In this document: piece after piece, positions 55,201-62,214 of the stretch
Layout of the letters: each line of letters starts with the position of its first letter
How positions within the stretch are numbered: position 1 is the stretch's first letter
From: an uncultured Bacteroidales bacterium
Lineage (GTDB): Bacteria; Bacteroidota; Bacteroidia; Bacteroidales; UBA932
DNA length: 64,000 bases
Assembly (NCBI GenBank): GCA_905234285.1
Contig: CAJOHK010000005.1
Coordinates: 35,990 to 99,989 of the forward strand
Reading direction: 5' to 3'
Position numbers and translations under genes: made by a program
The notes under the pieces: generated by a model
Databases searched by the model: none
Told to the model about the DNA's origin: nothing
Seen by the model: the letters and a program-made list of their open reading frames with translations, nothing else

Positions 55201-55908
55201 GGGCTCTTCCTTCTTGGGCTGTACTACGGGTTTAGGCTCTTCCTTCTTGGGTTCTTCCTTCTTCACGTCCTTCTGTGCGCTTTCCTGCTGTTGGGCAAGC
55301 TCGTTGTTGAGGAACTTCTGAAGGGTCTCCTTGGAGAACACGGAAACCTGCACGGAACGGAGTTCGGGCAGGGCGTTGTTCACCAGCCAGTTCCAGGCTT
55401 TTCCGCCGGCCACACCCTGCAGGCGGGCCTTCTTGGCGTCGGAGGAGAGGGAATCGTTTTCCAGGATGCCCATCACCTCGGACTTGCCGTCAAATTCACG
55501 GTTTTTTACCAGATCCTTGAGGCCGTCCCAGTCTTCACCGCCCATACGGATGATGATCTGTTCTACCGGGAAGCCTTGGGATACCAGAAAATCTTTTACG
55601 GAGTTGGCACGCTTGGTAGAAAGGGCCAGGTTGTAGGCGGCATTTCCTTCCTGGGAAGCGTAGGCCATCACAAGAACGAGGTCGCTCTTGTTGTTGCGGG
55701 CAACGTCCTTGAGAGCGTTGGTCTCCTGAAGCGTACTCACGCCCAGGGGGAAGGTAATCCTGAACTGCTTCACAGGGCGTTCGCCGGCATTCACTGCGGC
55801 TGCGGTAGCTTGTTCGAAGCTGCTCACAGGCAGTTCGCCGGCCCAAAGCTGCGCCGAGAGCGCGAGGGCTCCGAGCACAAGCATTAAACGGGTGGGTACT
55901 AGTTTCAT
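52204..55908 (-). CDS. susC: SusC/RagA TonB-linked transporter with N-terminal OmpA-like domain
   Basis: Outer-membrane importer of 1234 residues. Signal peptide about 1-23. An OmpA-like domain at about 70-185 (MAYASQEGNAAYNLALSTKRANSVKDFL, then GGEDWDGLKDLV, then LPELRSVQVSVF) is unusual for SusC. A Lys/Glu/Pro repeat linker (KKEEPK, about 216-246) follows. Then come the carboxypeptidase-regulatory-like domain (about 252-325), plug (LQGKVAGVVVMNSSGQPGEN, IRGTGSI, VDGVAGGTFN, TVLKDASATALYG) and barrel ending in GGIDIKF. It starts 22 bp after the aldolase-subunit gene, so catabolism and uptake share one transcript. Confidence 0.93.
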   Translation of the reverse strand: MKLVPTRLMLVLGALALSAQLWAGELPVSSFEQATAAAVNAGERPVKQFRITFPLGVSTLQETNALKDVARNNKSDLVLVMAYASQEGNAAYNLALSTKRANSVKDFLVSQGFPVEQIIIRMGGEDWDGLKDLVKNREFDGKSEVMGILENDSLSSDAKKARLQGVAGGKAWNWLVNNALPELRSVQVSVFSKETLQKFLNNELAQQQESAQKDVKKEEPKKEEPKPVVQPKKEEPKTEPKKEEPVIKNGQIKVSGVITDASDGQPMIGAGVLPSTGGGTITDENGEYSIVVPVNASITFSQLGYLSVTEAVNSRSNISLALEPDTQQLDEVVVLGFTTQKKAELTSAVVSMSGEKLTDVSTPDVGNMLQGKVAGVVVMNSSGQPGENATIRIRGTGSISAGAGPLYVVDGVAGGTFNPNDVETLTVLKDASATALYGAAASGGVIVVTTKGANPDKVTVNFKASAGIKKALTGRFKPMDSYELYDFYEAIYKTKVKSNAPDYDDLEKMNFNWVDHTYRIGVVQNYYASVSGKAGKVGYYVSLDHYNEKGTFINSYYKRNSARINLSIPISNRFTVHTRVSYQKDYGSSANWLTREASYVMLPFDVPYVLDEDGNYTNEPLLVSSNKRTDFGKGKWYSQYQYNIFQNEKYNYNKSTGESIVGDLQLVWNVTDWLTLTSTNRYNTSNSFSEEYQDPRTVQGAPDGSLTNSNSEWNGWGTTNLAKFHHTFGSAHDVNAIIGWEYSEGYSRGLGAAGNKMPAGQRSLSNTIMTGISGSDYHTRTWAVLGQAQYSYAGKYILTASIRYDQSYKFGPLNRGGFFPGVSGAWVASQEKFMQRQKFITFLKLRAGYGKTGNDNIPAFQYQDTFSLSAQYNDVKAAFLERQANYNLGWEEAYMASVGIDATFMNNVNLTLDLYNTINDKLLLDNPKPLSTGFFSVMDNVGKVRNRGIEIAIDGAIIRKKDFVWEAGFNLGLNQNRVLELPDHKDIPSTKGEVTQMIVEGRDIYSWYMPKWMGVDVETGRPLWEHIDYDDDGNEIGRTNVDNYGDATWQIVGTASPWFSGGVNTSISWKGITLSANGNFVVGNKIYNRTRQTIMDTDGAKMGYNQQSFNNGLGWIRWQKGDPDGTNYKATHPQAINGGNSQSNEVSSRYLEDGSFFRLRNVTLSYDFPKPLISKIKLGGLRVYVSADNVLTFTRFSGMDPEVSLESSTYLHAGMFSDNYPVPLSVVGGIDIKF

Positions 55909-55930
55909 TGGTTAATAGGTTATATGATAA

Positions 55931-57157
55931 TTAAAGTAAATCGTTGAGTCCAATCAGGTTGAAGGCGCGGAAGTACTTGTCCATGTCGCGCTCGATGCGA
56001 CCCAGGACAATTTCTTCGGGGTCTACGCCCACGCGTTTGAGATTGTCGTAGAGGATGCCGCGGGCGGCCAGCGGACGGGGCTGCTGCCAAATGTAGCGGC
56101 AGCAGGTGGCTACAATCCAATCCTGGCGCTCAGGCGTGAGCTCGCGAAGGTCCAGGCCCTGCTCGTCGGTGTGCAGCCATTTTTCCCAGCGGTGGCTTTC
56201 GTGTACTTCTTCCAGCAGGATGGCTTTCATGTTGGAGGGAACGGCCACATGGCCTAGGGCCAGCTGCTGTTTCTCCATCTCCTCCAGTTCGCACAGGGCG
56301 CGGTATTCGCCGATGGTGAATTCGGGGCCTACGTTGGCGGCACCCATGCCGCACAGCGGGTAGTCCTGGGGATTGTCCACGTCGTCGGTATAATGGCCTT
56401 TGATATAGCTGCCCAGGGGACGTACCTTGGCGGTGAGCCGCTTGGCCACCTCGGTATCGAAGAGGGTGGTGTCCAGGTCTGTGCCAACCTTGCCCACGAT
56501 GAAGCAGGGCCATACGTTGGACAGGCCGACTTCGGCCAGGCCCTTCTTGAGGTCCTGGATAAAGGTGTCAAAGGTGGTTTCGTCGGCCAGGCCGCCGTGT
56601 ACTTCCTCGGTGCCTACCTCGTAGGAGATTTCCGGCAGGCCGTGGGCCTTGCGGAAGGCTTCGGTGTGGGCGATGAGCTCTACGGTGCGGGCCGCCACCA
56701 CGTGGATGTCAATGATTTCTCCCTTGGGGACGTTGATATCCACGGTGGGATCTACGTGGATGAGGTCGTAGCCGGCCAGGACGGCAGCCTCGAAGGACTT
56801 CTTTACGCCGTTCATGGCATCTTCTACAGACCATTTCTCTGTGCGCTGCTTGTCCTTGAGCCAGGGACCGCCGTGGTCGATGGCGATGATGAGGGGACCG
56901 GTGAAGTTCACGCGCTCGGCCTCAAAGCGGACCAGACGGGTGAACTGCTCCTGGGTCATGCCCGTGTAACCGCCGTCGCAGTCTACCTGGTTGAGGGTGG
57001 CTGCAAAGTAAATGGGGGCATTGTTGCGCTTGGCGGCGCGGATGGAGGCCCTGATAACGGCAGGGGAGTTGGGGCAAGCCGCAAAGATGGTGCGGGGAAT
57101 GCCGCTCTGGGCCTGCAGCGCATCTATTTTGTGAAGAAGATTCTCGGTTTTTGCCAT
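55931..57157 (-). CDS. tagatose-1,6-bisphosphate aldolase subunit GatZ/KbaZ-like
   Basis: The 408 residues match the non-catalytic subunit of class II D-tagatose-1,6-bisphosphate aldolase, which stabilises and activates GatY/KbaY. Features: IFAACPNSPAVIRASIRAAKR, FAATLNQVDCDGGYTGMTQEQF, AIDHGGPW, HVDPTVDI, YEVGTEEVHGG and CGMGAANVGPEFT. The catalytic partner is not in the window. GatZ/KbaZ-like proteins may also have activities of their own, so the exact job is open. It is linked to agaS by 5 bp. Confidence 0.88.
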   Translation of the reverse strand: MAKTENLLHKIDALQAQSGIPRTIFAACPNSPAVIRASIRAAKRNNAPIYFAATLNQVDCDGGYTGMTQEQFTRLVRFEAERVNFTGPLIIAIDHGGPWLKDKQRTEKWSVEDAMNGVKKSFEAAVLAGYDLIHVDPTVDINVPKGEIIDIHVVAARTVELIAHTEAFRKAHGLPEISYEVGTEEVHGGLADETTFDTFIQDLKKGLAEVGLSNVWPCFIVGKVGTDLDTTLFDTEVAKRLTAKVRPLGSYIKGHYTDDVDNPQDYPLCGMGAANVGPEFTIGEYRALCELEEMEKQQLALGHVAVPSNMKAILLEEVHESHRWEKWLHTDEQGLDLRELTPERQDWIVATCCRYIWQQPRPLAARGILYDNLKRVGVDPEEIVLGRIERDMDKYFRAFNLIGLNDLL

Positions 57158-57162
57158 GGCTT

Positions 57163-58281
57163 TTAAATATATAAGGTTACACCTTCTACTACGCGGGAAA
57201 TGTTACCGGACACCGAAGGGGAGTCCGGGCACAGGCCGCAGTCCAGGGATTTATAATAGCCCAGCAGCTGGGCCACAAAGACATAGGCTACGCAGCCGTA
57301 GCTGGCGGGGATGTTCTCGGGGAAGCCGAGTTCTATGCAAAGGTCACAGGCCGACATGTCCATGTTGGGACGCTGGAGGCAAATGGCCACATTGGCAGTC
57401 ACTTTGTTATTGGCGGTTACCTGCTTGTACAGGTCCCGCTCATAGCGCTGGATGTATTCCTTGGGTGAGAAGAGATACACCATAAGGGAATCGGCCTTGA
57501 CAATGGCCTTGGGGCCGTGGCGGAAGCCCAGGAAGGAGTCGTAGGCGCACATGACGGCACCGTCGGTGAGTTCCTGCAGCTTGAGGCGGGATTCTTCGGC
57601 AACGCCCTTGAGGGGGCCCGATCCCAGGAAGACGGCGCGGTTGAACTTGCGTGAGGCAATTTCCTTAATGGCGTCCTCGTAGCGGTCGATGGCGTTGGCC
57701 ACAGCGTCGGCGATGGCGTCTATGTAGGCGCCCTGCTCCTCAATGGTGTCGATGTGCGCGATCAGGGAGCACACCAGCAGCATGGTGGAGTAACTGCTGG
57801 TCATGGCCAGGGATACGTCGTTGGTCTCTGGGGGAAGCAAGAGGGTGAGGATGTTGTCACCTTTGGTTTGGGCCAGCTGGCCCTCGGGATTGCAGGTAAT
57901 GAAGATGTGGGCCACCTTGCCGGCAGCTTTTTCCACAGCTTTTACCGTTCCTACGCTTTCAGGGCTGTTGCCGGAGCGGGCGAAAGATACCAGCAGCACT
58001 TTGCTCTGCTGGTCAAAGTAGAATTCGGGCGCGGTGAGGATGTCGGTGGTGGCGATAGCCTTTGCCCGGCGGAACCGGGTGTCGAAGAGAGCGGGTTCCA
58101 GGGCGTCGCCAATGTAGGCCGATGTTCCGGCGCCGGTTAGAACGATTTCATAGCCTTGGTTTAGGAAGCGACCAAGGAAAGCAGCGATATCGGCCTTTCG
58201 CGCGCGAACCATATTATATGCTTCACGCCACACGCGGGGCTGCTGCTTAATTTCTCTGTGAGTATGTAACTCTTGTGTCAT
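57163..58281 (-). CDS. agaS: SIS-domain sugar isomerase/deaminase, AgaS-like
   Basis: The 372 residues have two SIS domains: VLTGAGTSAYIGDALEPAL with VSFARSGNSPESVGTVKA (first), and VFLGSGPLKGVAEESRLKLQELTDG with GFRHGPKA (second). The family converts D-galactosamine-6-phosphate to tagatose-6-phosphate, releasing ammonia. ATG 58281 is chosen over an upstream TTG. It is the first gene of the long operon running into susC. A -7 box and an AgaR-like half site lie upstream. Confidence 0.88.
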   Translation of the reverse strand: MTQELHTHREIKQQPRVWREAYNMVRARKADIAAFLGRFLNQGYEIVLTGAGTSAYIGDALEPALFDTRFRRAKAIATTDILTAPEFYFDQQSKVLLVSFARSGNSPESVGTVKAVEKAAGKVAHIFITCNPEGQLAQTKGDNILTLLLPPETNDVSLAMTSSYSTMLLVCSLIAHIDTIEEQGAYIDAIADAVANAIDRYEDAIKEIASRKFNRAVFLGSGPLKGVAEESRLKLQELTDGAVMCAYDSFLGFRHGPKAIVKADSLMVYLFSPKEYIQRYERDLYKQVTANNKVTANVAICLQRPNMDMSACDLCIELGFPENIPASYGCVAYVFVAQLLGYYKSLDCGLCPDSPSVSGNISRVVEGVTLYI

Positions 58282-58306
58282 GAGCAATATGCGGTTTTGG
58301 TCGCTG

Positions 58307-58314
58307 CAAAATTA
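58307..58314 (-). promoter_or_regulatory. -7 promoter element of the agaS-kbaZ-susCD operon
   Basis: The minus strand reads TAATTTTG, a perfect match 25 bp before the ATG at 58281. Confidence 0.7.
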
Positions 58315-58331
58315 ATAAAAATGCTTCCGAA

Positions 58332-58343
58332 AAACTTTCGTTT
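58332..58343 (+). promoter_or_regulatory. AgaR-like operator half near the agaS promoter
   Basis: AAACTTTCGTTT matches the first twelve positions (WRMMTTTCRTTT) of the E. coli AgaR consensus as I recall it; the rest does not match. It lies 17 bp upstream of the -7 box, in the -33 region, where repressor binding would block the promoter. Confidence 0.5.
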
Positions 58344-58454
58344 GAAAGGGGTATTTCAAATTTGGAACAAAGGCGCCTTGAAAATTTCGTCCTAATTAAT
58401 TGATAATTATGCTATTATATGTTATTAGAAAATATTTCCGGGGGTTTCGGAATT

Positions 58455-59246
58455 TTATACCGGAACGGTTTCCACATTGATTTTCATGGATTTCAGCTGG
58501 TTCCGAATGCCTACGGGCAGGTGATTGTCGGTGATTACCGTGGTAATTTTGTCGGGGTTGGCAATAAAGGCCAGCGCGCGCTTGTTCAATTTGGAACTGT
58601 CGAATACGGCAAATACTTCCCGGGCGCGCGAAATCATTACCTGGTTGGTGCTGGCTTCTTCTACGCTGGGCGTAGACAACCCCGCTTCAACTGAGAAGCT
58701 GTCTACCCCAAGGAAGAGTTTGTCGCAGTAGAAGAGTTTCAAGTTGGACTCGGCCAGGGGGCCCACGGTGGAGCAGCTGGACTCACGTACGGCGCCGCCT
58801 AACAGAATCACTTTGAAGCGCTTATACTTGATGGCTTCGAACAGGGCATAGGCCGAGTTGGTGATAATGGTGAGGTCGGTGAATTTTTGCAGGTTCTTTA
58901 CTACTTCCAGTGCCGTGGTGCCGGAGTCTACCAGAATGGTGTCTCCGTTTTTGATATGGGCGGCTGCTGCGCGGCCAATGGCGGCTTTCTCGCGCGCGTT
59001 CACCATGCTCTTGAAGGTAAAGTTACGGTCTTCTTCGGCTTCATTCTGGCTAATGGAGCGTTTGATGGCGCCCCCATGTACACGGATGAGCAATTTGCGC
59101 TCCCTGAGGATGCGCAGGTCTTTGCGGATAGTAACCTCTGAAACACCGAATTCTTTGCTGAGTTCGGTTACATTGACGGAAGAATCTTCGTTGAGCCGCT
59201 GCAGTATGGCAGACCTTCTTCCTTGGGCGGAATCATAAACGTCCAT
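58455..59246 (-). CDS. DeoR-family transcriptional repressor, AgaR-like
   Basis: The 263 residues comprise an N-terminal HTH (about 10-60; ILQRLNEDSSVNVTELSKEFGVSEVTIRKDLRILRERKLLIRVHGGA) and a DeoR sensor domain (about 75-250; KAAIGRAAAAHIKNGDTILVDSGTTALEVVKNL, ITNSAYALFEAI, LGGAVRESSCSTVGPLAE, LFLGVDSFSVEAGLSTPS). Such repressors sense sugar phosphates. Operator-like words before its own promoter and before agaS suggest it controls the locus and itself. It lies between the divergent arms of the glycan locus. Confidence 0.9.
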   Translation of the reverse strand: MDVYDSAQGRRSAILQRLNEDSSVNVTELSKEFGVSEVTIRKDLRILRERKLLIRVHGGAIKRSISQNEAEEDRNFTFKSMVNAREKAAIGRAAAAHIKNGDTILVDSGTTALEVVKNLQKFTDLTIITNSAYALFEAIKYKRFKVILLGGAVRESSCSTVGPLAESNLKLFYCDKLFLGVDSFSVEAGLSTPSVEEASTNQVMISRAREVFAVFDSSKLNKRALAFIANPDKITTVITDNHLPVGIRNQLKSMKINVETVPV

Positions 59247-59294
59247 AGTAGGTATGGATTATCGGTTTGGTGGTTTCGGTTTTAGACTATGGTG

Positions 59295-59302
59295 CAAATA
59301 TA
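59295..59302 (-). promoter_or_regulatory. -7 promoter element of the DeoR/AgaR-like gene
   Basis: The minus strand reads TATATTTG, a perfect match 48 bp before the ATG at 59246. Confidence 0.65.
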
Positions 59303-59314
59303 GGTAAAAAAACC

Positions 59315-59360
59315 AAAAATGAAACAAAACGAAATAAATTTTTTTTGCAAAAACGAAATA
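59315..59360. promoter_or_regulatory. AgaR-type operator region between agaR-like and pfkB genes
   Basis: On the minus strand 59315-59334 matches all twenty positions of the core TTTCRTTTYRTTTYNYTTKK of the E. coli AgaR consensus (recalled). The word AAAACGAAATA also occurs twice in direct orientation, at 59326-59336 and 59350-59360, 24 bp apart. The site lies immediately upstream of the repressor's -7 box and between both divergent genes. Confidence 0.65.
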
Positions 59361-59415
59361 GCATTCTTGATTCTAGCATATTTTTCGGATATTTACGGCG
59401 AAAAATACTAACCAC

Positions 59416-60369
59416 ATGAAACGTTACGATATTGCCGCCATTGGGGAACTCAATGTAGACATCATCCTCAACCGAATAGAATCAGAACCCGAGATTGGCA
59501 AGGAAAAGTTTGCCAAAGACATGACGGTTACCCTGGGCAGTTCCACTGCCATTTTCGCGGCCAATGCCGCCGCGCTGGGCAGCCGTGTATGTTTTGTGGG
59601 CCTGGTGGGCAAGGACCCCTTCGGCTCGCTGGTGCGCACCTCGCTGGAAGCCAAAGGCGTAGATACCCGATATGTGATGGAAGGCCCCACGCCTACCGGT
59701 GCCACCATCTGCATGAGCTATGGCGAGGATCGCGCCAACCTTACCTATCAGGGCGCCATGGACGTGATGGGCTTCGACGATATCGACAAGACCGTCTTCG
59801 ACGAAACCCGGCACATCCACCTCTCGTCCCTCTTCATGCAAAGCGCCCTGCTGCGCGACATTCATAAGGTGTTGGACCTGGCGGCGGCCAAAGGCGTCAC
59901 CGTTTCGCTGGACACCCAGTGGGATCCCATGGAAACCTGGCAGCTGGACTATAAGACCGTCCTTCCCAAGATCACCGTCTTCATGCCCAACGAGAAAGAG
60001 CTTCAGGCCCTCACCGGGGCAAAGGATTTGGAATCAGCCATCCAGGCTGTGGTTCCCTACCTGGGAAACGCCATGCTCCTCAAGTGCGGGTCCGACGGGT
60101 CGGTGCTGGTTCGTAAGGACGGCAGCCGCAAAGTGCTTCCTGCCTTCCTGAATAAAGAAGTGGTAGACTGTATCGGCGCCGGCGACAGCTTTAATTCGGG
60201 CTTTATCAGCGCTTTTGTCAAGGGCTTGTCGCTGGAAGACTGTCAGGAGACCGGCAACCTCACCGGCGCGGTCAATACTACGGCCGCCGGTGGTACAGGC
60301 GCCTTCACTTCGCTGGAGGCGGTACGGGCCTTGTGCAAGAATCGTTTCGGCAAAACCTTTAAACTGTAG
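59416..60369 (+). CDS. PfkB-family carbohydrate kinase
   Basis: The 317 residues are a ribokinase/PfkB fold. IAAIGELNVDIILN at the N-terminus, GGS-like TLGSSTAIFAANAAALGSRVCFVGLVGKDPFG, and the C-terminal DCIGAGDSFNSGFISAF (catalytic Asp of GAGD, about residue 257) are seen. In this setting it may phosphorylate tagatose-6-phosphate, feeding the aldolase; other sugars cannot be excluded. First gene of the plus-strand arm, 4 bp before the alpha-galactosidase. Confidence 0.87.
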   Translation: MKRYDIAAIGELNVDIILNRIESEPEIGKEKFAKDMTVTLGSSTAIFAANAAALGSRVCFVGLVGKDPFGSLVRTSLEAKGVDTRYVMEGPTPTGATICMSYGEDRANLTYQGAMDVMGFDDIDKTVFDETRHIHLSSLFMQSALLRDIHKVLDLAAAKGVTVSLDTQWDPMETWQLDYKTVLPKITVFMPNEKELQALTGAKDLESAIQAVVPYLGNAMLLKCGSDGSVLVRKDGSRKVLPAFLNKEVVDCIGAGDSFNSGFISAFVKGLSLEDCQETGNLTGAVNTTAAGGTGAFTSLEAVRALCKNRFGKTFKL

Positions 60370-60373
60370 GCCC

Positions 60374-62194
60374 ATGAACCGTTGTTTCCTGCTCCTTTCT
60401 GCTTCTCTTTTGCTGGCAGCCTGCGCATCGGCCCCTCAAACCGACCGCCTGCTGGATCCCTCCGGCGCGGTCCTTTCCGGGGTGGAGGCCATGGTCTCCG
60501 AGAATGCCTTGGAGAACGGCATGCTGCTCCGGGAAGTGGCCTTTGTGAACAGCGGCGCCAAGCCCGTTACGGTGGGCGCCATGGAAACGTCCCGCATAGA
60601 AATCCAGGGGGCCGATGTGTGGTCCCTGCAACCCTCGTCCACCGCAGAACGCCAGGATTGGGTGCTGCCGGTATCCAAAGGCTTTTACCAGCGCAACTAT
60701 ATGGGGATGAACGACCCCGACTATGGCGGTGGCATTCCTCTGGTATCCCTTTGGACTGCCAGCCGGAATGTAAGCTTGGGCGTGGCCGAGCCTGTGCTCA
60801 AGCTGGTTTCCCTGCCCGTTACCCGTAAGGGCAATACCACCTGGTCCTGTATCCGTCAGGACTTTGAAGAGCCCGTGGAACTGCAGCCCGGCGATACCCT
60901 GCGGGCATTCCGTCAGTTTGTCCTTGAGAGCAGCGGAGACTTCTTTAACCCGCTGCGCACTTTTGCCAATTATATGCACGATGCCTTTGGCTATGAAGCC
61001 CCCCAGTCTCCCGCCGGCGCCTACGAAGCGGTCTGGTGCGCCTGGGGTTACGAGCGCCAGTTTACGGCAGACGAGGTCATCGGCACGCTGCCCAAGGTAG
61101 TGGAGCTGGGCTTCAAGTGGGTAGATGTAGACGACGGCTATCAGATTTGCGAAGGCGATTGGCAGGCCAATGACCGTATCGGCCGCGAGGGTATGCGCCG
61201 CATCACCGACGCCATCCATGCCGCCGGCCTCAAGGCAAAGATCTGGTGGGCCCCCATGGCCGCCGATCCCGAGAGTTCCCTGGCGCAGCAGCACCCCGAG
61301 ATGCTGCTGGTGCAAAAGGACGGCTCGCACGAGGATATTTCCTGGTGGGACAGCTGGTATCTTTCCCCGGTGAACCCCTATACCTGGGCCTACACCGAGG
61401 ATTTGGTAGATATGTTTTTGGTAGACTGGGGCTTTGACGGTTTCAAACTGGACGGCCAGCACCTGAACCTGAGCGCGCCGGACTACAATCCTGCCAGCGG
61501 GCTTGATGCTCCGGCAGATGCCTGCGAGCGTCACCCCGAGTTCTTCCGGCACCTGTACCAGCGTGCCCAAGCCAACAAACCCGGCGCCGTGGTACAAATC
61601 TGCCCTTGCGGTTGTGCGGTTAACTTCTTTTATACGCCTTGGATGACCCAGGCGGTGGCATCGGATCCCACCTCCAGCGCTCAAATCCGTATGAAGCGCA
61701 AGGTGTATGCGGCGCTCTGCCCCAACCTGGCCTATTACGCCGACCATGTGGAACTCAGCGATGGCGGCCTGGATTTCCCCACCCAGATAGGCGTGGGCGG
61801 CGTTATCGGCTCCAAATTCACCTGGCCCAAGCCCAATCCGGAGGCCACGCAGAACGGCGGCAGCCTGCTCACCCCCGAGAAAGAGGATGCCCTTCGCAAG
61901 TGGGTAGCCATCTATAATGAGAAAATGCTGTCCATGGGCAACTATCTTAATCTGTACGACTATGCCTTTGACAAGCCCGAGGCCCATGTAATAGAGAAAG
62001 ACGGAGCCCTGTATTATGCTTTTTATGCCGATGTCTGGAAGGGAGAGCCCATCACCCTGCGCGGCCTGGACACCGAAAAGCAGTACACTGTCACCGAATA
62101 TACGGCCGACCAGCCCAAGAGCTATACCATCGATGGTGCAAATCCCGTAATTATGCCTATCTTTGAGGGTAACTACTTAATTGAAGTCAAGTAA
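60374..62194 (+). CDS. GH36-type alpha-galactosidase-like lipoprotein
   Basis: The 606-residue lipoprotein (MNRCFLLLSASLLLAAC) has a beta-sandwich N-terminal part, a TIM barrel and a C-terminal beta domain. GH36/clan D features: YEAVWCAWGYERQFTADEV, LGFKWVDVDDGYQICEGDW, AKIWWAPMAA and DWGFDGFKLDGQHLN, where the KLD Asp is the expected nucleophile; the acid/base Asp is probably in ASDPTSSAQIRMKR. It would release terminal alpha-galactose or alpha-GalNAc. ATG 60374 gives the lipoprotein signal, while upstream frames overlap the kinase. Confidence 0.85.
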   Translation: MNRCFLLLSASLLLAACASAPQTDRLLDPSGAVLSGVEAMVSENALENGMLLREVAFVNSGAKPVTVGAMETSRIEIQGADVWSLQPSSTAERQDWVLPVSKGFYQRNYMGMNDPDYGGGIPLVSLWTASRNVSLGVAEPVLKLVSLPVTRKGNTTWSCIRQDFEEPVELQPGDTLRAFRQFVLESSGDFFNPLRTFANYMHDAFGYEAPQSPAGAYEAVWCAWGYERQFTADEVIGTLPKVVELGFKWVDVDDGYQICEGDWQANDRIGREGMRRITDAIHAAGLKAKIWWAPMAADPESSLAQQHPEMLLVQKDGSHEDISWWDSWYLSPVNPYTWAYTEDLVDMFLVDWGFDGFKLDGQHLNLSAPDYNPASGLDAPADACERHPEFFRHLYQRAQANKPGAVVQICPCGCAVNFFYTPWMTQAVASDPTSSAQIRMKRKVYAALCPNLAYYADHVELSDGGLDFPTQIGVGGVIGSKFTWPKPNPEATQNGGSLLTPEKEDALRKWVAIYNEKMLSMGNYLNLYDYAFDKPEAHVIEKDGALYYAFYADVWKGEPITLRGLDTEKQYTVTEYTADQPKSYTIDGANPVIMPIFEGNYLIEVK

Positions 62195-62214
62195 AACTAA
62201 AAAACCATAAAGCT

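Noticed and set aside
52171..55887. Plus-strand open frame of 1238 codons opposite susC
   Set aside because: It mirrors the susC frame over its whole length and has no recognisable domain; the susC reading shows plug and barrel motifs. GC-rich codon use leaves few antisense stops.
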